Origin: an uncultured Lachnospiraceae bacterium
Lineage (GTDB): Bacteria; Bacillota; Clostridia; Lachnospirales; Lachnospiraceae
NCBI GenBank assembly: GCA_910580195.1
Contig: CAJTWA010000017.1
Span: 13,023-77,022 of the forward strand
Direction of reading: 5' to 3'
DNA: 64,000 bases
A program made the translations under genes and the position numbers. Below the pieces are notes generated by a model. That model was not told the origin of the DNA and searched no databases. It worked only from the letters and a program-made list of their open reading frames with translations. Positions 34,590-43,183 of this stretch are shown here, piece by piece. Numbering within the stretch: the first letter of the stretch is position 1; each line of letters opens with the position of its first letter.

Positions 34590-34766
34590 CAGTCATTGCA
34601 CTCCTTCGATAACAGGCCGTATGTTCTGTATGTAACATAATATATTCCAAGTTCCTATTTTCTGGCGGTCATTGCCGCTCCTCCGATAACAGGCCGTATG
34701 TTTTGTATGTAACGTAATATATTCCAAGTTCCTATTTTCCGCCAGTCATTGCCACTCCTTCGATAA
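34543..34766 (-). repeat. Triplicated 76-base permease/alpha-galactosidase junction
   Basis: Three tandem units (34543-34618, 34619-34695, 34696-34766) each carry the permease end (ATGACTGGCGGAAAATAG on the minus strand) and the first codons of the galactosidase. Only the outer two are used by the intact genes; the middle copy is noncoding spacer. Confidence 0.85.
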
Positions 34767-35556
34767 AATGCCTTTGGAAGATTAAATATAAAATTACCAT
34801 TGGCAGCATTGCCAGCAGGGAACCTGCCATCAGCACCGGGTAATTTGTGCTGAACTGCCCGTTCAGGGTGGATAGCCCTGCCGAAAGTGTGGTATGGTTG
34901 ATATTTGTATTGGCAACCAGAGGCCACATCAAGTCGGTATAGGCAAATACGGCCGTAAATACGGACAGGGCTGCCACGGAAGATTTCGTCAGCGGGAACA
35001 GCACCTTGGTAAAGGTCTGCCATCTGGTGCACCCGTCCAGATAAGCGGCTTCTGCAATTTCATCTGGAATCCCCATATAGGCTTGGCGCAGGAAGAACAC
35101 GCCGAAGGCGCTGACAAGCCCCGGGAACACGAGGGAAAACAGGCTGTCTGTCATTCCTACCTTTGCAAGCATCTGGTATTGGGGGATAATGAAAATCTGC
35201 CCCGGGATCATCTGCTGTATAATCACTAACACAAACAGGAGGTTCTTCCCTTTGAATTCCAGCTTTGCAAAGGCATAGCCTGCCATGGAGCAAAAGCCCA
35301 CGGCGCAGAGGACACGGAATAAAATCATCAACGCCGTATTTAAGTAGAGGTTCCCAAAGGGCAGCAGGTCTAAAGCCTTTGCAAAGGAATCCATGTTCCA
35401 CTGGGAAGGTAAAACCGTAGGCGGAATCTGCATAACCTCTGAATTTGTCTTAAATGCCGTGAAAAGCATCCAGATAAACGGAAAAACCATAACGGCAGAA
35501 CCAAGGATTAATGCGGCGTAGATGCCAATTGTGCTCCATTTTTTTGTCTTTGCCAT
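34732..35556 (-). CDS. Carbohydrate ABC transporter permease, MalG type
   Basis: A 274-residue permease with six helices and the EAA motif (EIAEAAYLDGCTRWQTFTKVLFP at about residue 168). The N-terminal WSTIGIYAALILGSAVMVFPFIWMLFTAFK segment and the SEVMQIPPTVLP loop are typical of the alpha-galactoside/multiple sugar group. It is 15 bases downstream of the other permease and 142 before the alpha-galactosidase start. It likely imports raffinose-type sugars with the solute-binding protein at 36557; the ATPase is expected elsewhere. Confidence 0.92.
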   Translation of the reverse strand: MAKTKKWSTIGIYAALILGSAVMVFPFIWMLFTAFKTNSEVMQIPPTVLPSQWNMDSFAKALDLLPFGNLYLNTALMILFRVLCAVGFCSMAGYAFAKLEFKGKNLLFVLVIIQQMIPGQIFIIPQYQMLAKVGMTDSLFSLVFPGLVSAFGVFFLRQAYMGIPDEIAEAAYLDGCTRWQTFTKVLFPLTKSSVAALSVFTAVFAYTDLMWPLVANTNINHTTLSAGLSTLNGQFSTNYPVLMAGSLLAMLPMVILYLIFQRHFIEGVAMTGGK

Positions 35557-35571
35557 GTTCTTTGCCCTCCT

Positions 35572-36459
35572 TTACACTTCGTAATTGACCCATTTTTTCT
35601 GGCCGATGAACTGGATGCCCGTGATAAGCCCAATCAGGATTACCGTAAAGATGACGATTGCAGATGCATAGCCCCGGTTCCCGGAAACAAAGGATTCCCG
35701 GTAGAACAGGTACATCAGGGATTGGGACTTGCTAAGCGCCGGGTTCCCTTCCCCCACCATCATGTAAATCAAGTCATAGACCTTGATGGAGGCCATCAGA
35801 CGCATAATCATTACCACAAAAAGGGTAGGGGAAACCATTGGCAGCGTAATGCGGAAAAACTGCTGGATTTTCGTTGCCCCGTCCAAACTTGCGGCTTCAT
35901 AGTAAGATTTTGAAATATTCTGGATGCCGGAAAGGAGAAGCACCGCATCATAGCCGATGGAACTCCAGATTGCTACAATTGCCACTGTCAGGATGACGAT
36001 TTTGGGGTCTGTAATCCATCCTGTATCCAGATGGAACATGGTATTGATAATGCCATATTCTGAGTTGAACATCCATTTCCAGACCATGGCAACGGCTGCC
36101 GGGGCTACCACCATAGGCAGGAAGAAAATAGCCCGGAATACGACTTTGCCGCGGATTTTGGAATTTAAGAGGATTGCTACCAAAAGGGCAAGCAGGACCC
36201 CTACCGGGACAGTCAGGATACAGAACAGCAGCGTGTTCCATGTAGCCCTCCAGAATTCCCCGCTGGTAAGCATTGTCACGTAGTTGCCAAGCCCCACAAA
36301 ATCATAGTCGCCAAATGCTTTTGCAGAGGTAAAACTTAAATAAATGGTCTGGATTAACGGATAGACATTTAAGATTAAAAGCCCGATAATGGTTGGGGCT
36401 ACGAAAGAATATCCGTAGATATGGTCTTGGTTCCTGCGGAACTGATTTTTCTTTGCCAT
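35572..36459 (-). CDS. Carbohydrate ABC transporter permease, MalF/UgpA type
   Basis: A 295-residue permease with six helices. The EAA loop reads YYEAASLDGATKIQQFFRITLP at about residue 188. The N-terminus is short and basic (AKKNQFRRNQDHIYGYSF), then helix 1 (APTIIGLLILNVYPLIQTIYLSF). It is the partner of the MalG-type permease after it, and lies about 100 bases after the binding-protein gene. The substrate is inferred from the alpha-galactosidase. Confidence 0.92.
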   Translation of the reverse strand: MAKKNQFRRNQDHIYGYSFVAPTIIGLLILNVYPLIQTIYLSFTSAKAFGDYDFVGLGNYVTMLTSGEFWRATWNTLLFCILTVPVGVLLALLVAILLNSKIRGKVVFRAIFFLPMVVAPAAVAMVWKWMFNSEYGIINTMFHLDTGWITDPKIVILTVAIVAIWSSIGYDAVLLLSGIQNISKSYYEAASLDGATKIQQFFRITLPMVSPTLFVVMIMRLMASIKVYDLIYMMVGEGNPALSKSQSLMYLFYRESFVSGNRGYASAIVIFTVILIGLITGIQFIGQKKWVNYEV

Positions 36460-36556
36460 TTCTTTTCTCCTTGCATGATATAGTTAGGCTGTTCATGGGA
36501 TGCCTATGAACCCTTAAGATGTTTTTTCCATCCTTTTTGCAGAACTAGCAGGGAAA

Positions 36557-37831
36557 TTAATATTTCCTTATTTCCTCTGTTACGATATCCTGAATGTTTT
36601 CAATGCCGTCCTCCACGCTGATGTTACCGGCGTAAATGTCAAGCACCCCGACTTCCACTTTCGGCTCCCATGCGGGCCGGGAGGGGTTCGTTAAGTATTT
36701 CACGTTATAATGGAACATGGGCAGGATATTTTCTGCGTGGATGTCATACCCGTTTTCTGCAAACGTCTGCACCCAAGTATCTTCCAGCCCATTGAACGCT
36801 GGGATGGCAACCCCGGTTTCCCCTTGGAGCCGCTGCCCTTCCTCAGAGCCTAAATATGCCAGGAAATCCATGGCGGCCTCTTTCTTCTTCCCCTTTGCGG
36901 AGGTAGCATAAGATACGCTGTTGGAAATGGATGCCCGCCCATCGCCATTTTTTGGGTTTGGGCATTTGGGCAGCACTGCTACGTCCCATTTTCCATTCAT
37001 GTCCCCATATGTCTTGCAGAGGTTTACCAAATCCCAGCTGCCTGCATAGTACATGGCCCCCTGCCCGGAAAAGAACAGCTCCGAAGCCCCTGTATTTGCA
37101 AACTGTGCCTGTGTGGGGCACCATTCCTTTTCCTGAAGCCCGATGTAATAGGCAATGGCCTCTTTGGTGGCAGGGTCGGTATAGGTGGGGGCTGACCCAT
37201 CCTCATTTAAGATTGTGCCGCCATTTTGGTATACAAAATTCCAGTAGCCAATCTGGTCGTGGGAGTATGCCATATACCCAAATTTACCTGTTTCCTGAAA
37301 AATTTTTTCCGAAGTTTCCTCCAAATCTTCCCAAGTCCAGTCCTCATTGGGGTATTTGGCCCCTGCTGCGTCAAAGACTTCTTTGTTGTAGAGCAGCGCC
37401 ACAATATCCTTGTCTTTTGGCACGCCGTACATGTTCCCGTCGCTGCCTTTTGCATTTTCCACTGCCCCGCTGTCAAAGTTTTCGGCATTTACCAAATCCG
37501 TGCAGTCGGCCAGCATCCCGGCATCGGCGTACTTAAACATTTGGTTGGAATGCATCCAGAAAATGTCCGGCATAGTGTTGCTGACAGCCGAGGCTTCCAG
37601 TTTTGTCCAGTATTCATCCCATCCTAGGGCCTGTACCTCAATCTCAACCTCTGGGTGCTCTTTGGTGTAGGCGGCCGCAAGTTCTTCCATGCCGGCTTTC
37701 TGCCCCTGGTTCCAAATCTGGAAAATCAGCTTGTTTCCCCCGTCTGTCCCTTTTGCCCCGCAGGCGGTTAGGCCAAGCGCCATGATGCCAAAGACAAGGG
37801 CGGCGGCTCTTTGTTTCATGTTTCTTTTCAT
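36557..37831 (-). CDS. Carbohydrate ABC transporter solute-binding lipoprotein
   Basis: A 424-residue family-1 extracellular solute-binding protein. Lipobox LTAC gives a lipidated Cys near residue 24. The mature part starts with LIFQIWNQGQKAGMEELAAAY, a standard lobe-1 sequence, and has QALGWDEYWTKLEASAVSNTMPDIFWM and GAMYYAGSWDLVNL. ATG 37831 has AAGGAGG at 7 bases; the frame to 37906 crosses the promoter/operator. It is the first gene of the minus-strand operon with the two permeases and alpha-galactosidase, likely bringing in raffinose, melibiose or stachyose. It is divergent from the AraC regulator. Confidence 0.93.
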   Translation of the reverse strand: MKRNMKQRAAALVFGIMALGLTACGAKGTDGGNKLIFQIWNQGQKAGMEELAAAYTKEHPEVEIEVQALGWDEYWTKLEASAVSNTMPDIFWMHSNQMFKYADAGMLADCTDLVNAENFDSGAVENAKGSDGNMYGVPKDKDIVALLYNKEVFDAAGAKYPNEDWTWEDLEETSEKIFQETGKFGYMAYSHDQIGYWNFVYQNGGTILNEDGSAPTYTDPATKEAIAYYIGLQEKEWCPTQAQFANTGASELFFSGQGAMYYAGSWDLVNLCKTYGDMNGKWDVAVLPKCPNPKNGDGRASISNSVSYATSAKGKKKEAAMDFLAYLGSEEGQRLQGETGVAIPAFNGLEDTWVQTFAENGYDIHAENILPMFHYNVKYLTNPSRPAWEPKVEVGVLDIYAGNISVEDGIENIQDIVTEEIRKY

Positions 37832-37916
37832 AACTTTCCTCCTTTTTGTTTGGTGTTTTGATACTAATATTCTAGCAATGCCCCTTGTTTTCCCACCATA
37901 GCCCAATGCCCCTATT

Positions 37917-37977
37917 TATATACCAAAATGCACACCTTGAAAAAATCTTGTTTCCATGGTGTGCATTTTGGTATATA
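37917..37977. promoter_or_regulatory. 20-base perfect inverted repeat operator between araC-type and sugar genes
   Basis: TATATACCAAAATGCACACC (37917-37936) and its exact inverse complement (37958-37977) are separated by 21 bases. It lies in the shared upstream region, so it is the probable binding place of the AraC-family regulator for both directions. TATATAAT at the right edge may be a -10 for the regulator gene. Confidence 0.75.
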
Positions 37978-38022
37978 ATCAGTTTAAACCTTAACGTGAG
38001 CATATGCATGAGGAGGAATGAT

Positions 38023-38949
38023 ATGAAACCCGGCATGTTTTATTTATTTCCGAACCAAAATTACCTTGACCTCCGCCCATACCAGTCTGGCTATGCGGAT
38101 AATGCCCCTAACGCGTCTTTTGGCCCGGCTGTCCGGAACCATTACCTGTTCCATTACGTGATTTCCGGCGCGGGCTCTTTGACCTCTAATGCCCCGGACG
38201 GCACGGAGTACCATTTCCACATCCATTCCGGGCAGGGATTTATGATTTTCCCTAACCAGATTACCACTTATTATGCGGATCAGCAGTACCCTTGGGAGTA
38301 TGTCTGGATTGAATTTGACGGGATGCTTGCCCCGGAAATCCTCCGGCTGTCCGGCTTAAGCATCGAATCCCCTATCTATAACTCAAATGATAAAATCCTT
38401 ACCCAAGTGCTGATGGACGCCATGATGGAGATGGCAAGGCCGGACAAAGATGCAGAATACTATAATGCTGCAACGGGGGATTTGCCTTTGAAATCTTCCC
38501 TTTCTGCCTCGGCGGAAACACAGTTTTACAAAATGTCAAAGCTCTATCTGTTTGCGGACTGCCTTGCACGTTCTTCGGCTTCTGCCAAAATGGGCCATTC
38601 CAGCGGCTCCATGGCAGACTATTATTTGCAGAAATCCTTTACGTATATTGAGCATAATTTCCAAGACCCAATTACCGTAGAATCCATTGCTGCCCAGTGC
38701 AACATCCACCGGAACCGGCTCCTGAAGATTTTCAAGGACAAGATAGGGAAGGGGCCGCAGGCTTATTTGATTGAATACCGCATGTCAAAGGCCGCCCAGC
38801 TTTTGATTACCACAAGCCTTTCTGTCAATGAAATCGGAAATGCCGTGGGCTATCCGAACCAACTGCATTTTTCAAGGGCATTTAAGCATATCTATGGGGT
38901 TTCCCCGAAGCAGTATAAAGAGATGGTGAAGGAATTCTCAGAGGTATAA
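38023..38949 (+). CDS. AraC-family transcription regulator
   Basis: A 308-residue regulator with an N-terminal cupin-like sugar-sensing domain (residues about 10-150; HYVISGAGSLTS, GQGFMIFPNQITTYYAD) and two C-terminal helix-turn-helix motifs (about 205-300): ITVESIAAQCNIHRNRLLKIFK and SVNEIGNAVGYPNQLHFSRAFK. The last is the AraC signature. ATG 38023 follows AGGAGG with 6-base spacing. It is divergent from the sugar transport/alpha-galactosidase operon, which it very likely activates. The perfect dyad between them is its probable site. Confidence 0.93.
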   Translation: MKPGMFYLFPNQNYLDLRPYQSGYADNAPNASFGPAVRNHYLFHYVISGAGSLTSNAPDGTEYHFHIHSGQGFMIFPNQITTYYADQQYPWEYVWIEFDGMLAPEILRLSGLSIESPIYNSNDKILTQVLMDAMMEMARPDKDAEYYNAATGDLPLKSSLSASAETQFYKMSKLYLFADCLARSSASAKMGHSSGSMADYYLQKSFTYIEHNFQDPITVESIAAQCNIHRNRLLKIFKDKIGKGPQAYLIEYRMSKAAQLLITTSLSVNEIGNAVGYPNQLHFSRAFKHIYGVSPKQYKEMVKEFSEV

Positions 38950-39087
38950 GGCCGGAACCATGGCATGTTGCGGCTTGGGCGGGGAAGGATAGGGATAGGG
39001 CTGGAAAATGGCAGCCAGAAGCATATTTTTGTGAAATTGTGTGCATGGCTGCGGCGAAAGGGATTGGGAGAAAAATGAAGAATCTGG

Positions 39088-39116
39088 TGGCTTTTATCTT
39101 TGCGGGATGGTATAAT
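39088..39116 (+). promoter_or_regulatory. Promoter of the ArsC-family gene
   Basis: TGGCTT (39088-39093) and TATAAT (39111-39116) with a 17-base spacer, 62 bases before the start codon. Confidence 0.45.
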
Positions 39117-39177
39117 AATAAGAGTTAACTATTACAGCGAATAAGCAAAAACAGAACATAGGAAGGGGGCTTTGCCC

Positions 39178-39531
39178 ATGGGCAATTTATTTGTCGAATA
39201 TCCAAAATGCAGCACTTGCAAAAAAGCAAAGCAGTGGCTTTTCGACCACAACGTAGCATTTGAGGACCGCGATATCAAGGAACAGAACCCCACGGAGGAA
39301 GAACTGAAGGGATGGCATGAAAGGAGCGGGCTGGATATCAAGCGTTTTTTCAATACCAGCGGCATGCTGTATAAGGAAATGAAGTTAAAAGACCGGCTGC
39401 CGGAGATGCCTTTGGAGGAAAAATACAGCCTGCTTGCCACTGACGGGATGCTGGTGAAACGCCCAATCCTTGTGACAGAGAAAGGCATTACCACAGGCTT
39501 TAAGCCGGAAGAATGGGAGAAATTGATATAA
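39178..39531 (+). CDS. ArsC/Spx-family thioredoxin-fold protein
   Basis: A 117-residue cytoplasmic protein of the arsenate reductase/Spx fold. It starts with YPKCSTCKKAKQWL, which keeps the CxxC, and ends with GMLVKRPILVTEKGITTGFKPEEW, where RP is the conserved arginine-cis-proline. Clostridial members of this kind are named arsenate reductase family or Spx/MgsR-like; neither arsenic genes nor RNA polymerase-binding features settle it here. The start is ATG 39178 after a GGAAGGGGG ribosome binding site; the TTG at 39172 is less likely. Confidence 0.85.
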   Translation: MGNLFVEYPKCSTCKKAKQWLFDHNVAFEDRDIKEQNPTEEELKGWHERSGLDIKRFFNTSGMLYKEMKLKDRLPEMPLEEKYSLLATDGMLVKRPILVTEKGITTGFKPEEWEKLI

Positions 39532-39640
39532 GGGAGAGGATTTTGGGCCATGCTTCTGGCGAAAGGCCAGAGGGATGGGAGAAATCAGGATAATGGAGAG
39601 GATTTTGAGCCATGTCTTTGGCGAAAGCCAGAGGGATGGG
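39531..39640 (+). repeat. Tandem duplication before the acylphosphatase gene
   Basis: GAGAGGATTTTGGGCCATG...GCCAGAGGGATGGGA occurs at about 39534-39583 and again, with a few changes, at about 39595-39641. The second copy supplies the ribosome binding site and start of the acylphosphatase gene. Confidence 0.75.
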
Positions 39641-40007
39641 AAGAATGATGGGAAAGGCTGCGGACAGAATGGGGAAGATATTAAAGTCAATTCTGGGGTT
39701 CAACCAGAAGGAAGAAGAATTTGTGCCAAAAGAAGGGGCTATCAGGGAACATTTTTTATTTACCGGAAGGGTGCAGTGCGTAGGGTTCCGGTTCCGTGCC
39801 GGGAACTTAGCGACGCATTATGGGGTGACAGGATGGATCCGCAACAATGACGACGGTTCCGTGGAGGCAGAGATGCAGGGCAGGGAAGAGGAACTGGACA
39901 AAATCATCCAAGCGCTGCAGCAGGATGATTATATCCGCATTGACTGGATGGAACGGGACAGGATGGAGCTTGAGCCGGGGGAACGGAAGTTTTCCGTCCG
40001 GTATTAA
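39612..40007 (+). CDS. Acylphosphatase
   Basis: A 131-residue protein with an acylphosphatase domain at about residues 45-131, hydrolysing carboxyl-phosphate bonds such as acetyl or carbamoyl phosphate. The signature GRVQCVGFRFRA has the catalytic Arg (usual GxVQGVGFR, here Cys for Gly). The catalytic Asn lies in VTGWIRNNDDGSVE. The first 44 residues (SLAKARGMGRMMGKAADRMGK) are an extra basic, Met-rich stretch made partly of duplicated sequence. ATG codons at M9, M12, M13 or M20 may be the true start. It is independent of the polyphosphate enzyme that follows. Confidence 0.85.
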   Translation: MSLAKARGMGRMMGKAADRMGKILKSILGFNQKEEEFVPKEGAIREHFLFTGRVQCVGFRFRAGNLATHYGVTGWIRNNDDGSVEAEMQGREEELDKIIQALQQDDYIRIDWMERDRMELEPGERKFSVRY

Positions 40008-40031
40008 AACTAGGTTTTCCGTGGGCTTTGG

Positions 40032-40132
40032 GCGGGGAACGGGAGTTTTAAAGAAGCAGCAGGGACTGGCTGGAAGGCTGTTTGGCATACAGGCAAACGG
40101 CCGGGGAATGGAAGTTTTAAAGAAGCAGTAAG
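40032..40132 (+). repeat. Short duplicated segment after the acylphosphatase gene
   Basis: GGGGAACGGGAGTTTTAAAG (40035) and GGGGAATGGAAGTTTTAAAG (40103) are both followed by AAGCAG and GGGACTG, about 68 bases apart. No gene is affected; it lies in the 234-base gap. Confidence 0.65.
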
Positions 40133-40241
40133 GGACTGCCGGGAAATCAGCCCGCTTACAAAGGAAAAGCAGGCAGGGCAGAAAGGGATGGATAGGAACA
40201 TGGTTTTTTAAATTTCAGTTAAGATAAAAGGAGGAGCAGTT

Positions 40242-41708
40242 ATGTTGAAAAATTGGAACAAGCCAGAGCGGCCGGGGTTGGAAGAACTGGAGGAACGCCT
40301 TGAGGCAGCAAGGGCGAAGCTAGCCGTGCAGCAGATGCAGATTAAGGAGCATAAGCTGCCGGTATTTGTGCTGTTTGAAGGCTGGGGCACTGCCGGCAAG
40401 GGCAGCATTTTAGGGAAAATCATCAAGGAAATCGACCCAAGGTTTTTCAAGGTTGCCACCATGGATATCCCCACCGAGGAAGAAAAGCGCAAGCCGTTTT
40501 TGTACCGCTATTTTGTAAAAATTCCGGAGGCTGGGAAATTCTGTTTTCTGGATTCCGGCTGGATGGAAGAAGTGACGCGGGGCTGCCTCCATGGGGAACT
40601 GAAAGAAAAGCAGTACAAGGAGCGGATCGACAGCGTGAAGCGTTTCGAGCGGCAGCTTACGGACAACGGCTACCTTGTCATGAAGTTTTTCTTCCACATC
40701 AGCCAAGAAGAGCAGAAAAAACGCCTCAAAGGCTTGGAAAAGGATGACAATACAAGTTGGCGCGTCAGCGAAAACGATACATGGCAGAACAAGCATTACA
40801 GCAAATGCATGAAGGTCTACGACCAATATTTAAACGACACCAATGCCTCCACCTCCCCATGGTATATCGTGGATGCCAAAAATAAGAAATGGGCGCAGCT
40901 CCAAGTGCTGGAAACTTTAGTCAGCGGCATTGAAACTGCGCTGAAAAACAGCGCCATGGCAGTGCCTTTGCTGCAGAATGTATTCCCCATGGAAAAAGTG
41001 CCCAAGCTTTCTGAAATTTCCTTAGATAAATCTTTGACGGATGAGGAATACAAACGCCAATTGGATGAACTGCAAGGAAGGCTGCGGGTGCTCCACAATG
41101 AACTGTACCGGAAGAAAATCCCAGTGGTTATTGCCTACGAAGGCTGGGATGCAGCAGGCAAGGGCGGCAATATTAAGCGGATTACCGGGGCGTTGGACCC
41201 AAGGGGCTTTGAGGTGCACCCCATTGCAAGCCCCGAACCCCACGAAAAAGCAAGGCATTACCTGTGGCGGTTCTGGAACCGTCTGCCTAAGACCGGCCAT
41301 GTGGCAATTTTTGACCGCACTTGGTATGGGCGGGTGATGGTAGAACGCCTCGAAGGCTTCTGCAGTGAAAATGACTGGCAGCGTGCTTACAATGAGATAA
41401 ATGAATTTGAAAAAGAACTGTCTGACTGGGGCGCGGTGATTATCAAGTTCTGGGTGCAGATTGATAAGGACGTCCAGCTTGCCCGGTTCACCGACCGCCA
41501 GAATACGCCGGAAAAACAGTGGAAGATTACGGAGGAGGACTGGCGGAACCGGGATAAATGGGACTTGTATGAAACCGCAGTCAATGAGATGATGAAAAAG
41601 ACCAGCACCACCTATGCGCCGTGGCATGTGCTGGAATCTAATGATAAGAAGTATGCAAGGATTAAGGCGCTTCGGATTGTGATTGAGGAGATTGAGAAGG
41701 TTTTGTAA
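40242..41708 (+). CDS. pap: Polyphosphate:AMP phosphotransferase (two-domain PPK2)
   Basis: A 488-residue cytoplasmic kinase made of two PPK2 domains. Domain 1 (about residues 5-235) has Walker A FEGWGTAGKGSILG. Domain 2 (about 260-488) has YEGWDAAGKGGNIKRI, the lid FDRTWYGRVMVERLEGF and DRQNTPEKQWKITEEDWRNR. In class II PPK2 enzymes the C-terminal domain is active and phosphorylates AMP to ADP with polyphosphate. The first domain here keeps its P-loop but has DSGWMEEV where domain 2 has DRTWYGR. The ribosome binding site AAAGGAGGAG is strong. A terminator follows. The name is based on domain layout. Confidence 0.92.
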   Translation: MLKNWNKPERPGLEELEERLEAARAKLAVQQMQIKEHKLPVFVLFEGWGTAGKGSILGKIIKEIDPRFFKVATMDIPTEEEKRKPFLYRYFVKIPEAGKFCFLDSGWMEEVTRGCLHGELKEKQYKERIDSVKRFERQLTDNGYLVMKFFFHISQEEQKKRLKGLEKDDNTSWRVSENDTWQNKHYSKCMKVYDQYLNDTNASTSPWYIVDAKNKKWAQLQVLETLVSGIETALKNSAMAVPLLQNVFPMEKVPKLSEISLDKSLTDEEYKRQLDELQGRLRVLHNELYRKKIPVVIAYEGWDAAGKGGNIKRITGALDPRGFEVHPIASPEPHEKARHYLWRFWNRLPKTGHVAIFDRTWYGRVMVERLEGFCSENDWQRAYNEINEFEKELSDWGAVIIKFWVQIDKDVQLARFTDRQNTPEKQWKITEEDWRNRDKWDLYETAVNEMMKKTSTTYAPWHVLESNDKKYARIKALRIVIEEIEKVL

Positions 41709-41784
41709 TTGAGGTAAGTGTTTGGATGAAGGCGCTCTGGGCTGTGGGTTAGGAGATTGGCAGGGCTCTGTAATCGGGAAAATA

Positions 41785-41827
41785 CAAAGGCTGGCAAGGG
41801 GCTGTGAGGCTGCCTTTGCCAGCTTTG
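41785..41827 (+). terminator. Terminator-like hairpin after pap
   Basis: CAAAGGCTGGCAA (41785-41797) pairs with TTTGCCAGCTTTG (41815-41827). The following T-tract is weak (CTCTTGTAG). Confidence 0.5.
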
Positions 41828-41986
41828 CTCTTGTAGGGAATACCTGTACTGCAAATCACTAAAGTTTGTGGCTTTCCTATGAGAAAAATCCCTTCCGGGG
41901 ATATGCAGGGACTGCCCGCTTTGTCCAGATTTTGGTAATAATTGCTCCAGATGGGAAATTAGGAGTAGCAAGCGGAGGGAAATACA

Positions 41987-43183
41987 TTGCTGAAAAGAAT
42001 ATATGTAGATAATTTCAAAGCCTTAAACCAATTTGAAATGGATTTTGAACCTTTTACGGTAGTTGTCGGAAATAATATGTCAGGAAAAAGCACAGTGCTG
42101 CAAGTTTTAGATTTTATATCTGGATTTGTACGGGAAGATTTTGGAGTCATTTTGGAACGGAGAGGATGGAAGGTAGCAGATATTAAATCGCAGCTGCAGA
42201 AGTCCCAGAAAATTACCATACGATGCGAAATGGAATTGCCAGCAGGGCCAGAAAACCTACCAGTATATTGGGAAATCCAGCTTTTAGCATATGCCCAGAA
42301 AAATATATTGGAACTGTCCCATGAAACAGTATGGATTCCCGATAGGCAGCGGGACGAATTTTTACTGTCATATTCGTATTCCAAGGATGGGGATAACTTT
42401 ATCAGAAATTATGCAAATGGGGCTTCGGAGGTGTTGCCAAAGCTTCAGGCAAATTTTTCCCTCCTGAAGATGATGGATTTCCATGAGTACCCAATATTGC
42501 AGGCATTAAAAGATTTTTGGGCAAATTCGGATTCCTTTGAGTTGCTTTCCCCAGAGAAAATGAGGCTTTCCAGCAGGGGCGAAGTAAATACTATTGGCAG
42601 CGCAGGCGAGAAGCTGCCAGCATTTATTAAGTCTATGGCTCCGGGCCAGAAGCAGAATTTTACGGAAAAGGTAAGGCAGGTTTTGGACAATAAAATTGTA
42701 AAAGTTGATGCAAAAACAAAGGGGAAACCGGGATGGACGCACCTGATTGCGGAAGAGGATTATCAAGGCAGGGCATTGCAGGTTGAATCTAAAAACATGA
42801 GCGATGGAACCCTGCGTTTATTGGCGTTTTTGGCTATTTGCGAGATAAATAAAAAAGGGATTATGATGCTGGATGAGATAGAAAATGGGATTAATCTGGA
42901 TTACGCAGAAAAAGTCATCGGCATCCTGCAAGGGAATTGCAAAGAAGGGAACAGGCAGATGGTAGTGACAACCCATAGCCCGATTTTTTTAGATTATGTA
43001 GAACAGGGCCAAATCCGGTATCTGTACCGTGAGCCAAAAATGGGAATTTGTAAATGCAGCATCCTATCAGAAAATAAAGAGCTGGGTGAAAAAATGGAGT
43101 ATTTGTATCCGGGGGAACTGCTGATGAACATGAGCAACCAAGAAATTATTGATAAACTGCTTGGGGGAGGGGATGCCCAATGA
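41987..43183 (+). CDS. AAA-family ATPase of an ATPase/TOPRIM pair (OLD/AAA_21-like)
   Basis: A 398-residue cytoplasmic ABC-like AAA ATPase. Walker A is VVGNNMSGKST (about residues 26-36, Met in place of the usual Gly). The signature is KNMSDGTLRLLAFLAI, Walker B GIMMLDEIENGIN, and the H-loop VVTTHSPIFLDYV. This is the arrangement of the AAA_21/OLD-like ATPases seen in many phage-defence modules. The start is TTG 41987, with GGAGGG at 41974-41979. The stop overlaps the next gene's ATG by 4 bases, so the two work together. The middle region (about 85-200) is variable, as expected for a sensing part. The defence role is inferred. Confidence 0.82.
   Translation: MLKRIYVDNFKALNQFEMDFEPFTVVVGNNMSGKSTVLQVLDFISGFVREDFGVILERRGWKVADIKSQLQKSQKITIRCEMELPAGPENLPVYWEIQLLAYAQKNILELSHETVWIPDRQRDEFLLSYSYSKDGDNFIRNYANGASEVLPKLQANFSLLKMMDFHEYPILQALKDFWANSDSFELLSPEKMRLSSRGEVNTIGSAGEKLPAFIKSMAPGQKQNFTEKVRQVLDNKIVKVDAKTKGKPGWTHLIAEEDYQGRALQVESKNMSDGTLRLLAFLAICEINKKGIMMLDEIENGINLDYAEKVIGILQGNCKEGNRQMVVTTHSPIFLDYVEQGQIRYLYREPKMGICKCSILSENKELGEKMEYLYPGELLMNMSNQEIIDKLLGGGDAQ

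Noticed and set aside
39172..39178. TTG start for the ArsC-family gene
   Set aside because: ATG at 39178 has better spacing from the GGAAGGGGG site and matches the family N-terminus.
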